From DATDYW01 sp036516995 (GTDB lineage Bacteria; Patescibacteriota; Minisyncoccia; Phycocordibacterales; JAACPR01), in NCBI GenBank assembly GCA_036516995.1, contig DATDYW010000045.1, positions 1-12,039 on the forward strand: 12,039 bases of DNA, written 5' to 3'. The notes below the pieces were generated by a model. It was not told where the DNA came from and searched no databases. It saw only the letters and a list, made by a program, of their open reading frames with translations. Positions 1-4,910 of this stretch are shown piece by piece. The position numbers and the translations under genes are program-made. The stretch's first letter is position 1. Every line of letters starts with the position of its first letter.

Positions 1-4
1 CGGG

Positions 5-23
5 GCTCCACCGTGGGTGGAGC
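5..23. repeat. Small perfect hairpin in G-rich flank
   Basis: GCTCCACC (5-12) pairs with GGTGGAGC (16-23) around a 3-nt loop. No T-tract follows on either strand, so it is not a convincing terminator. The surrounding sequence from 1 to about 115 is G-rich on the plus strand and I see no gene in it. Confidence 0.4.
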
Positions 24-161
24 GGGGCCAGAGGGAGGAGTGCGGGCGGGTCATGGGGGGGAGAGTAGCGTGAGGTCTGCGGGCGGTCAAACGGGAGGTT
101 GCGACTGAGCGGACCTTGAGCGAGCGGCGCCACGCCTCACCGCCCGCTCACTTTTTGCTGA

Positions 162-253
162 TTGACCCTTCGCCTAGGCGTAGTAGAATGGTTCCGTTCA
201 CGATGAAAGAGGCCTCGGTAGGGTTCCGTCCCTACGGAGGGCTTTTTCTTTTT
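162..253 (+). ncRNA. Candidate tiny RNA convergent with the first NYN gene
   Basis: A promoter-like TTGACC (162-167), a 16-bp spacer and TAGAAT (184-189) are followed by an 11-bp hairpin with one mismatch (213-223/230-240) and then GC plus a T-tract TTTTTCTTTTT (243-253). Initiation about 7 nt after the -10 would give an RNA of about 58 nt, antisense to the last codons and stop of the NYN gene on the opposite strand. The same promoter spacing, hairpin and T-tract recur at the 3' end of the second NYN gene (5375-5464), which is the main reason to take it seriously. A short ATGAAA start lies at 203, so a small peptide cannot be excluded. Transcription is inferred, not seen. Confidence 0.45.
213..240. 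terminator. Terminator hairpin containing the NYN1 stop codon
   Basis: CCTCGGTAGGG (213-223) pairs with CCCTACGGAGG (230-240) with one mismatch and a 6-nt loop. On the plus strand a strong T-tract follows; on the minus strand only CCTCTTTC follows. It is therefore best as a plus-strand terminator and weaker for the NYN gene. The NYN stop codon (complement of 232-234) lies within the stem. Confidence 0.6.
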
Positions 254-753
254 GTGGGAGACTCGACGGCATCTCGAAATTTGGGCAGGTACACCATCGG
301 CACAGAGAGCTTCCGCAAGAGGTACGAGCAACGCTCGGCGGCACTCGGCGACACCACGCACTCGAGCGCCCCGCGCTCCTTGAGAAAGTCCACCAATCCC
401 GCGTAGTCCCCATCGCTCGAGACAATCACCGCCCGATCGAATCTCCTCTCACAGCAATCCACGGCCACCTTGAGCACGAGGTCGGCGTCGCAGTTCCCTT
501 TCGCCTTGCCGGTCAGCGGATCGAACGTGACCTCTCGAAACTCCATTTCGTACCCATCGGCTCGACGTGCCGCGTAGACGCGCTCGAACTGCAGCAGGTA
601 GCCTAGGAAGAGGTAGGCTCGCTCGACACCGTGTCGCTCACGCAGCCAGACCCGGAAGCGGGCGTAGTCGAAGTGCCAGTCGAGGCGGCGAATGGCCTGG
701 TCGAGGTTGGCGCCGTCGATGAACGCCCAGACGCGGCCGAGGTTTTTGCGCAC
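232..753 (-). CDS. NYN domain protein (LabA/DUF88-like, PIN-fold RNase)
   Basis: This 173-aa protein is a near-complete single NYN domain, a PIN-like metal-dependent RNase fold. Visible signatures are FIDGANL at 11-17 (Asp13), NCDADLVL at 87-94 (Asp91) and SSDGDYAGLVDFL at 112-124 (Asp114, Asp116), which match the acidic metal-binding pocket of the family. The tail is short and basic (TKRK). The likely start is GTG at 753, preceded 6 nt upstream by TACAAC, which could be a -10 for a leaderless message; no Shine-Dalgarno is seen. It resembles the second NYN protein in this window across its whole length, and both share an unusually similar 3' end and hairpin. The substrate is unknown. Nuclease activity is known for the superfamily and inferred here from the retained acidic residues. 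Confidence 0.85.
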   Translation of the reverse strand: MRKNLGRVWAFIDGANLDQAIRRLDWHFDYARFRVWLRERHGVERAYLFLGYLLQFERVYAARRADGYEMEFREVTFDPLTGKAKGNCDADLVLKVAVDCCERRFDRAVIVSSDGDYAGLVDFLKERGALECVVSPSAAERCSYLLRKLSVPMVYLPKFRDAVESPTKRKSPP

Positions 754-836
754 GCCTCAGTTGTAGCAAGCAAGGGGTGCGGGGAGGATGAGGGGAAAGT
801 GAGGAGGGGGTGACAGCCTGTGGGGTGTTTTCTTTT

Positions 837-860
837 GGGGTGGGGGGGGTGGGGGCAGGG
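837..860 (+). other. G-quadruplex-capable G-tract
   Basis: Runs of 4, 8, 5 and 3 G separated by T, T and CA satisfy the simple four-tract G-quadruplex pattern. The site lies in the 135-bp gap between the start of the first NYN gene and the stop of the restriction endonuclease gene. It may only reflect G-rich intergenic composition; no function is claimed. Confidence 0.3.
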
Positions 861-888
861 TCAGAGGGAGGACACTCTTCTTCAGACC

Positions 889-1980
889 TTAAGGCTGCAT
901 AACCCTTTCCATGTAAGTCTCGAGGTAATCATCCTCGATTCCTACTATGTGTCGTCGGTCTGTCAGCGAGTAAAGTTCTTCCACGGCACTATAGGGAAAG
1001 AACCAAATATCAAGTTCTTTAAATTGTTCCCTATTAGCCTCGGCCACCACCTTATCCCTGTCTTCGTCCGGAGCAACGATCACATATCTCGTCGGAAACC
1101 CAGGTGGCAATTCATCCTGATAACCCTTCATCCTAGCCAGACCACTCGTAACTCCCGTTGTATGTTCAATTTCCATTACGGCAGGCATTCTCCGCTGATC
1201 GACAGAGAACCATATGCAATCAATCAAGAGTCCGGCTTTGATCACCCTCGGGTAGGCTGATACAAGGACTTGTTCCTCCAGTTTTGCAATTACTCCGGGT
1301 AGATTTGCGAGTTTGTCCTTCCCGTATGTAATTCCCCTGTCGTTAGCAGCAATCCAGGTCTTGTATTGAAGTCGTTCACCAATCTTTACAAGCGCCACTT
1401 GGATCTGCACGTGCCGCCGTTGGACTTCAATGTTCATCCCCGAACGGTGACTCTCGTCGGGTAGTGCCAGTGCCTCGTATATGACTTCTGTACTGGGAAG
1501 TTCCGAAATGGTGACATTGCTCTCGTTCTCTGAGATTCGCCCTAGTTCGTGAGGCTCCTCAGGAAGCCAGGTCAGGTGCTTGTGGCCTTTTTTTACCTGA
1601 ACTGTCGAGTTTATTGTTTCTATCCGCCCGGGGTAGCAGAAATAAAACTGGGGGGTGTGGGCCAGTAAAGATTCCAAGATTGATCGAGTGTTGTAGCTAG
1701 CTCCCAAGACTCTATCGACATTCACGGGGAGTCCGGGTTGGAACGCAGGTGCTAGTCGCCGCAACATTGCGGGGGAAATAGAGAGCTCTTTTGAAGCTCC
1801 TTCGGTCTCTCCCTTAGCGGGATCAAACCTCTTTACAATGATCGGACCTTCCGGGGCGTCGACTCTCACGATGCGGATCGAACCGTGTGTCCCAGGGTTG
1901 ACGTACCCATACATGACACTCTTGTTGAGAGATCCAATCGCTCGAACCAGGTCAGCTGAGGTCAGGCGACTGATATTCAT
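889..1980 (-). CDS. Probable type II restriction endonuclease partner of the C5 methyltransferase
   Basis: This 363-aa protein is encoded directly downstream of the methyltransferase. Its ATG overlaps the methyltransferase TGA in an ATGA arrangement, which suggests translational coupling and a restriction-modification pair. A plausible PD-(D/E)xK-type site is Asp254 in LLIDCIWF followed by AVMEIEHTTGVTSGLARM at 267-284 (Glu270, Glu272), where the usual ExK would read ExE. Upstream, IQVALVKIGERLQYKTWIAANDRG (roughly 193-216) resembles the helix with a W-A-N-D segment found in several restriction endonucleases. I cannot assign a recognition site or a named family. Codon use is A/T-richer than in the flanking housekeeping genes, fitting horizontal transfer. 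Alternatives are a methyl-directed nuclease or another DNA-binding partner of the methyltransferase. The role is inferred from motif and coupling. Confidence 0.7.
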   Translation of the reverse strand: MNISRLTSADLVRAIGSLNKSVMYGYVNPGTHGSIRIVRVDAPEGPIIVKRFDPAKGETEGASKELSISPAMLRRLAPAFQPGLPVNVDRVLGASYNTRSILESLLAHTPQFYFCYPGRIETINSTVQVKKGHKHLTWLPEEPHELGRISENESNVTISELPSTEVIYEALALPDESHRSGMNIEVQRRHVQIQVALVKIGERLQYKTWIAANDRGITYGKDKLANLPGVIAKLEEQVLVSAYPRVIKAGLLIDCIWFSVDQRRMPAVMEIEHTTGVTSGLARMKGYQDELPPGFPTRYVIVAPDEDRDKVVAEANREQFKELDIWFFPYSAVEELYSLTDRRHIVGIEDDYLETYMERVMQP

Positions 1981-3086
1981 TTAAGTTCCTTTTTGGTAAG
2001 CACTGAGGCAATCATGCGCGCAACACCGTGAGCTGCCAAGTAAGGCACTCCGTTTCCAATCGATTTGAATTTGTTGCTTAGGGTCATATGGTGAGGAAGC
2101 TCAAAACCAGTCGGCAGGGATTGAATGGCTAGAGCCTCTGCCGCACTGATCCTACGCGGAAGGGTTGGGTGGATGTGAACTTCGTTATTTCCGTAAGCAG
2201 CTGTTGGGGAATATCGCCACCGATGTAGACGCTTGAACGATTTCTTCGTCACATCACCTTCCTCAATAGCAACAAACTTGCTCGCCGCAGCTCGGGGGAT
2301 AAAGTGGTCCTTTCGGTTTGGGTGTTTCTGAACTTTATTTTTTTTGAACCAGTACTCAACGGTGAGTTCTCGTGGTAACTCTCGTGACCGCTTAGTAAGC
2401 TTTCTCTCTAGGGTCGGCCAGCTCAGTGAAAAGAGGTCCTTCTTGTTATATTTCTTAAATCTAGCCCAGTCAGGAAGAGCGAGGCCGCGCTTCGTGCCGA
2501 TGAAATTCTTGTGAAATCCAATTAGAATAATTCGATTGCGATCCTGCGGCGCTCCATACTCAATTGAATTAATGAGATGGTCGTCGAGAAGGTACCCCGC
2601 CCGAACAAGCTTCTTCTTTAATTCCTCATAAAAATGTCTATGCACTTTTGTACTCCAAAGTCCTTTTACATTTTCAAAAAGAAAGAAATCTGGTTTTTGC
2701 TGAACAATTAAGTCGACGTAGATCTTCGAGAGCTTACCATTATCTCCGTGTTTCCCGCGATTTTTTCCGGCAATAGAAAAGTCAGGGCATGGGGGACCAC
2801 CGATAAATCCCACGATCCTGTGTTTGTTACGCGCCACATCGACCTTCTTAGTCAGTTCCCTCTTTTGTCCACCTGTAATTAGTTCTGCGATGCTTCCTTC
2901 GAAGTAGCCGAGTTCTGGGGGAGCAATCCTCAATTTCTGACGTGCATACTTATAGGCTTCCAAGAATGGTGGGTGGTATTCGTTCACATAAACCACCTCA
3001 AAACCATTCTCCTCGAATCCAAGGTCCAAAAAGCCAATCCCCGAAAAAAAGGAGAATATCGCTGGAGCTTTTCCCTTTTCACGCAT
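1977..3086 (-). CDS. DNA (cytosine-5)-methyltransferase
   Basis: This 369-aa protein transfers a methyl group from S-adenosylmethionine to C5 of cytosine in DNA. The family motifs appear in order: motif I FSFFSGIGFLDLGFE at 11-25 (AdoMet binding), motif IV GGPPCPDFS at 96-104 with catalytic Cys100, motif VI FFLFENVKG at 134-142, motif VIII APQDRNRIILIG at 179-190, and motifs IX-X from RRISAAEALAIQSLP (311-325) to SIGNGVPYLAAHGVAR (342-357). The variable region between VIII and IX is the expected target-recognition domain; the site is not predictable by eye. Length and motif order are complete, so the gene looks functional. It is coupled to the downstream endonuclease by a 4-bp overlap. ATG at 3086 lacks a clear Shine-Dalgarno. 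It lies in the A/T-rich island bounded by tRNA-Ser. Confidence 0.96.
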   Translation of the reverse strand: MREKGKAPAIFSFFSGIGFLDLGFEENGFEVVYVNEYHPPFLEAYKYARQKLRIAPPELGYFEGSIAELITGGQKRELTKKVDVARNKHRIVGFIGGPPCPDFSIAGKNRGKHGDNGKLSKIYVDLIVQQKPDFFLFENVKGLWSTKVHRHFYEELKKKLVRAGYLLDDHLINSIEYGAPQDRNRIILIGFHKNFIGTKRGLALPDWARFKKYNKKDLFSLSWPTLERKLTKRSRELPRELTVEYWFKKNKVQKHPNRKDHFIPRAAASKFVAIEEGDVTKKSFKRLHRWRYSPTAAYGNNEVHIHPTLPRRISAAEALAIQSLPTGFELPHHMTLSNKFKSIGNGVPYLAAHGVARMIASVLTKKELK

Positions 3087-3145
3087 GGAGCAGAGTCTTA
3101 CCTATTTTGATAAAAAAAGCGACCCCACTCAGCGGAACACAGTCT

Positions 3146-3171
3146 GGGATGCGGTCACGAATCACTATGCC
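3146..3171. repeat. Decayed half copy of the tRNA-associated palindromic element (copy e)
   Basis: The 25 bases from 3147 match the left outer arm of the copy beside tRNA-Ile (reverse strand, 11126-11102) at 22 positions. They include GGTCACGAATCACTATGCC at 3153-3171, where the CTAAG box has become CTATG. A right arm (CTAAGTRCYCGCGACC) is not found after it; a stray GCGACCCC lies just before it at 3119-3126. It sits between the DUF6602-like gene and the methyltransferase gene. ACTATGC (3164-3170) can still pair with GCATAGT (3207-3213), but that second arm lies in coding sequence and may be chance. Confidence 0.6.
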
Positions 3172-3199
3172 GATTAATTTTGGGGCAGGCAAATATTTT

Positions 3200-3865
3200 T
3201 TATCTCGCATAGTCTAGAGGATTAGCCGACGCTGCTTTAAGACTACTAGTAGCCAGATGAATACACTGTAATAAACCCCACAATGCCCAAGGTCCGTGGG
3301 CTGTAATTCCCTGATAATTATGATTCGATACAAATAATCCCGGGTCTATCACCAGGAGACCATCAATGTCCTTATTTGCTAGTTTCGATTTAAGAGTTTC
3401 TATTTCTTTCCAACCCGTGTAACCAACTGCAAAGACAGGAATGCGAACTTGTGGGGTGTTACCCATTGAAAGAGTGGCCCCAAACTTTCTTTCAAGTTTC
3501 TTTACGGCTGTTGCTGTCTTTTCGACCTCTTTCCACTGAGAATCGAGACTGGACTTCACCTCAATAACTGCCGCCACTCCTTCGGCGAGATAAAGTCTCG
3601 AACTACCGCCTATCATCGGAATACTTGGTAGAAACGGAAACTCCACAACAAGATCAACCTGCCCGCTTTTCCCTCCATTTTGATCTGTAATATCTCCATC
3701 CCCAAATCGGTATGGGGGTGGCATTACTTCAGCCAGAAACTTGTTAATAAAATCCTCTCGTTCTCCACCCTTTGTGGCGCTGCTCATAGTAGAGCCCCCG
3801 CTATGTAAGGCTATCAGTTGGGCTTGAATGCCAGACAGACGCTGGGAAATATGCGAGTTAGTCAC
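3200..3865 (-). CDS. DUF6602-like PD-(D/E)xK nuclease-fold protein
   Basis: The 221-aa product carries the pattern of DUF6602-type proteins. GGEREDFINKFL at 33-44 comes first, then a YRFGDGDI strand, then GQVDLVVEF at 68-76 (Asp71) and AEGVAAVIEVKSSL at 94-107 (Glu102, Lys104). Asp71 with Glu102-x-Lys104 makes a plausible PD-(D/E)xK active site, so a DNA or RNA endonuclease role is likely, though no biochemical function is established to my knowledge. It follows a methyltransferase-endonuclease pair and may be an accessory defence gene. The coordinates use GTG at 3865; Met27 (3787) is an alternative start nearer the conserved domain. Palindromic-element copies flank it on both sides, at 3885-3975 and 3146-3171, so it looks like a separately acquired cassette. 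Composition is A/T-rich like the rest of the island. Confidence 0.75.
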   Translation of the reverse strand: MTNSHISQRLSGIQAQLIALHSGGSTMSSATKGGEREDFINKFLAEVMPPPYRFGDGDITDQNGGKSGQVDLVVEFPFLPSIPMIGGSSRLYLAEGVAAVIEVKSSLDSQWKEVEKTATAVKKLERKFGATLSMGNTPQVRIPVFAVGYTGWKEIETLKSKLANKDIDGLLVIDPGLFVSNHNYQGITAHGPWALWGLLQCIHLATSSLKAASANPLDYAR

Positions 3866-3884
3866 GGTTCAAATCTGAATATCT

Positions 3885-3975
3885 GGCGGAGATAGGGATT
3901 CGGTAACGAGTCACTAAGCCTTTTGGCAATTGCTACGGTACTCTTTAATTGCCAAAAGTCTAAGTGCTCGCGACC
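3885..3975. repeat. Palindromic element copy a, with degenerate tRNA-Ser end
   Basis: The left arm 3896-3920 (GGATTCGG, then GAGTCACTAAGCC) and the right arm 3960-3975 (CTAAGTGCTCGCGACC) flank an inner perfect stem TTTTGGCAATT (3921-3931)/AATTGCCAAAA (3947-3957). The left arm differs from the copy beside tRNA-Ile at one position in 25. It is preceded by GGCGGAGATAGGGATTCGG, a degenerate version of the tRNA-Ser 3' end sequence GGAGACGGTGGGATTCG. It lies between the stop of the 86-aa gene and the start of the DUF6602-like gene. Confidence 0.8.
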
Positions 3976-3991
3976 CCGGATCGCGGCCGAC

Positions 3992-4252
3992 CTAAGAGTT
4001 ACACCTAGCCGAGATGATTAGGGCCGCGACTGAAATAAGTATGGCAATGACTGAAATCAAACTTTGAAACCCCTTCAGGTGTCGGAGGGTCTTGTTTTGA
4101 TTCTCTAACGCCTCTAACTGAAAGACCTCTGACGCAGTCATACCTGCCAAACACTTTTTGCATTTATAAAAAGTTGGTGTGGCGTTTCCACCTCCCTTTT
4201 GGGTCGCCTGAGAATGAGTCTCCCACTCATGAAGACACTCTGTATCTATCAT
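3992..4252 (-). CDS. Small zinc-knuckle protein with C-terminal membrane anchor
   Basis: I do not recognise this 86-aa protein. Its N-terminus has Cys6-x-His8 and Cys31-x2-Cys34 (FYKCKKC), a spacing compatible with a small zinc ribbon. Residues 42-61 form a likely charged helix or short coiled coil. Residues 62-82 (from FQSLISVIAILISVAA) are a clear hydrophobic segment, so it is probably a tail-anchored membrane protein. It is bracketed by two same-orientation copies of the palindromic element (3885-3975 and 4284-4362) about 400 bp apart, as a one-gene cassette. TAGAAT lies 6 nt before its ATG (complement of 4259-4264), suggesting its own promoter and a leaderless message. A membrane-associated defence or accessory role is only a guess from context. 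Confidence 0.65.
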   Translation of the reverse strand: MIDTECLHEWETHSQATQKGGGNATPTFYKCKKCLAGMTASEVFQLEALENQNKTLRHLKGFQSLISVIAILISVAALIISARCNS

Positions 4253-4283
4253 GTAGGAATTCTAGCAACTCTTTTACCTAGCC

Positions 4284-4519
4284 GGAGACGGTGGGATTCG
4301 GTCACGGGTTACTAAGTCTTTTGGAAACCGGGCGGTTTCCAAAAGCCTAAGTACCCGCGACCCTGCCTCGCGCCGGAGCCTTCGTCAGGGCTCGGCTCCG
4401 ACCTCGCTCCGCTCGGTGCGCTCCGGCCTTCGAATCCCACCGTCTCCGCATCGCAGCAAATGCAAAGAGCGGCCGGAGGCCGCCCCTTTTCAACTGCGAT
4501 GCGGAGACGGTGGGATTCG
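4284..4519. mobile_element. tRNA-Ser-associated mini-element (copy b)
   Basis: The 17-bp 3' end of tRNA-Ser, GGAGACGGTGGGATTCG (4503-4519), is repeated exactly and directly at 4284-4300, 219 bp away, like an att or target duplication. Inside are a core palindrome (4295-4362), a GGAGCC...GGCTCC hairpin (4375-4399), and an inverted copy of the tRNA end (4429-4447). The core has left arm GGTCACGGGTTACTAAGTCT, inner stem TTTTGGAAACCG/CGGTTTCCAAAA (4319-4330/4333-4344), and right arm CTAAGTACCCGCGACC. Left and right core arms pair through CGGG/CCCG and TAC/GTA. The same plan is seen beside tRNA-Ile. No gene lies within it and no recombinase is present in the window. Confidence 0.75.
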
Positions 4520-4521
4520 AA
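4429..4521. repeat. 28-bp perfect inverted repeat spanning the tRNA-Ser 3' end
   Basis: Bases 4429-4456 are the exact reverse complement of 4494-4521. The right arm is the T-arm and acceptor of tRNA-Ser plus 8 nt of trailer, and the left arm is an inverted copy of both. The 37-nt interval holds the tRNA terminator. The whole 93 bp could extrude as a cruciform, or the transcript could pair its own tRNA 3' half in an alternative fold. Confidence 0.9.
4464..4490 (-). terminator. Terminator of tRNA-Ser
   Basis: On the minus strand AAAAGGG precedes a GCGGCC/GGCCGC stem (4469-4474/4478-4483) with a 3-nt loop, followed by TCTTTG. The moderate T-tract and the position 12 nt past the tRNA support a Rho-independent terminator. 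Confidence 0.6.
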
Positions 4522-4590
4522 CCCACGAGGCGGGTTTAGCCGCCTAACGCATTAGCAACGCGCCGCTTTCGGCCACTCAGCCACGTCTCC
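4502..4590 (-). tRNA. tRNA-Ser(GCT)
   Basis: A full class II cloverleaf reads on the minus strand. It has a GGAGACG/CGTCTCC acceptor, GCTGAGTGGCCGAAAGC D region, anticodon loop TTGCTAA (anticodon GCT, codons AGC/AGU), a long variable arm (GGCGGCTAAACCCGCC), GTGGG/CCCAC T-stem with TTCGAAT loop, and G73. CCA is not encoded. It forms the boundary of the accessory island, and copies of its 3' end recur toward the island. Confidence 0.96.
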
Positions 4591-4606
4591 ATTGTGCCCG
4601 ACAGAC

Positions 4607-4635
4607 ATTCAACCATTCAGCCCCCGTAGTGCCAA
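4607..4635 (-). promoter_or_regulatory. Candidate promoter of tRNA-Ser
   Basis: On the minus strand TTGGCA (4635-4630), a 17-bp spacer and TTGAAT (4612-4607) precede the tRNA by about 16 nt, a fitting distance for a short leader. Confidence 0.5.
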
Positions 4636-4646
4636 CCAAAGACCGG

Positions 4647-4660
4647 TCAGCCACGTCTCC
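4647..4660. repeat. Duplicate of the tRNA-Ser 5' end
   Basis: TCAGCCACGTCTCC repeats the first 14 nt of tRNA-Ser (4577-4590, complement) 70 bp upstream of the gene. No tRNA body follows, so it is a remnant of a duplication or a recombination scar. Confidence 0.6.
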
Positions 4661-4754
4661 GAGGGAAGGTTCTAGGCCAAAAATCGGACTTTGAACTTAT
4701 ACCACAGGCCCCCTGCCCTGGCACCGCCATTATCTCGGCTTTAGATTGCCCTAC

Positions 4755-4782
4755 TTGCCAGCGAGTTGGGCGCTGGTACAAT
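4755..4782 (+). promoter_or_regulatory. Sigma70-like promoter upstream of NYN2
   Basis: TTGCCA (4755-4760), a 16-bp spacer and TACAAT (4777-4782) form a good promoter on the plus strand. A transcript would have a leader of about 120 nt before the GTG of the second NYN gene. The rest of 4661-4910 shows no gene. Confidence 0.5.
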
Positions 4783-4910
4783 GGTCACAATATCCATCGG
4801 CGGTATCCTACATGGGTCCCGCCATTTTTATTTCTCGGATTTTAAATGTCTCACAGATTCTTTATCCTCGTCTTAGCGTCCAAACATGAGAGCTGGGCCA
4901 GAATCTGCGG

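Noticed and set aside
24..41. Direct repeat with 856-873 (CAGAGGGAGGA-type) flanking the first NYN gene
   Set aside because: About 18 bp of similarity in G-rich purine sequence; too low in complexity to claim a target duplication.
203..406. Small conserved peptide (SVGFRPYGGLF-like) encoded antisense to the NYN genes
   Set aside because: Similar peptides appear at both loci only because they are translations of the shared hairpin; there is no ribosome-binding site and reading continues into antisense NYN sequence. A small RNA is the simpler reading.
820..1260. Plus-strand 146-aa frame
   Set aside because: It lies opposite the restriction-endonuclease gene, which has coherent motifs and coupling; this frame has none.
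3885..4362. Integron attC sites flanking gene cassettes
   Set aside because: The cassette-like layout and folded repeats are similar in concept, but the conserved arms do not match attC core sites (RYYYAAC/GTTRRRY), and no integron integrase is present. I describe it as a distinct element.
3146..4519. CRISPR array
   Set aside because: Copies are few, unevenly spaced (about 400-700 bp apart), palindromic with variable centres, and separated by genes. No short regular spacers and no cas genes.
4647..4660. Second tRNA-Ser gene
   Set aside because: Only the first 14 nt are present; no anticodon arm or T-arm follows.
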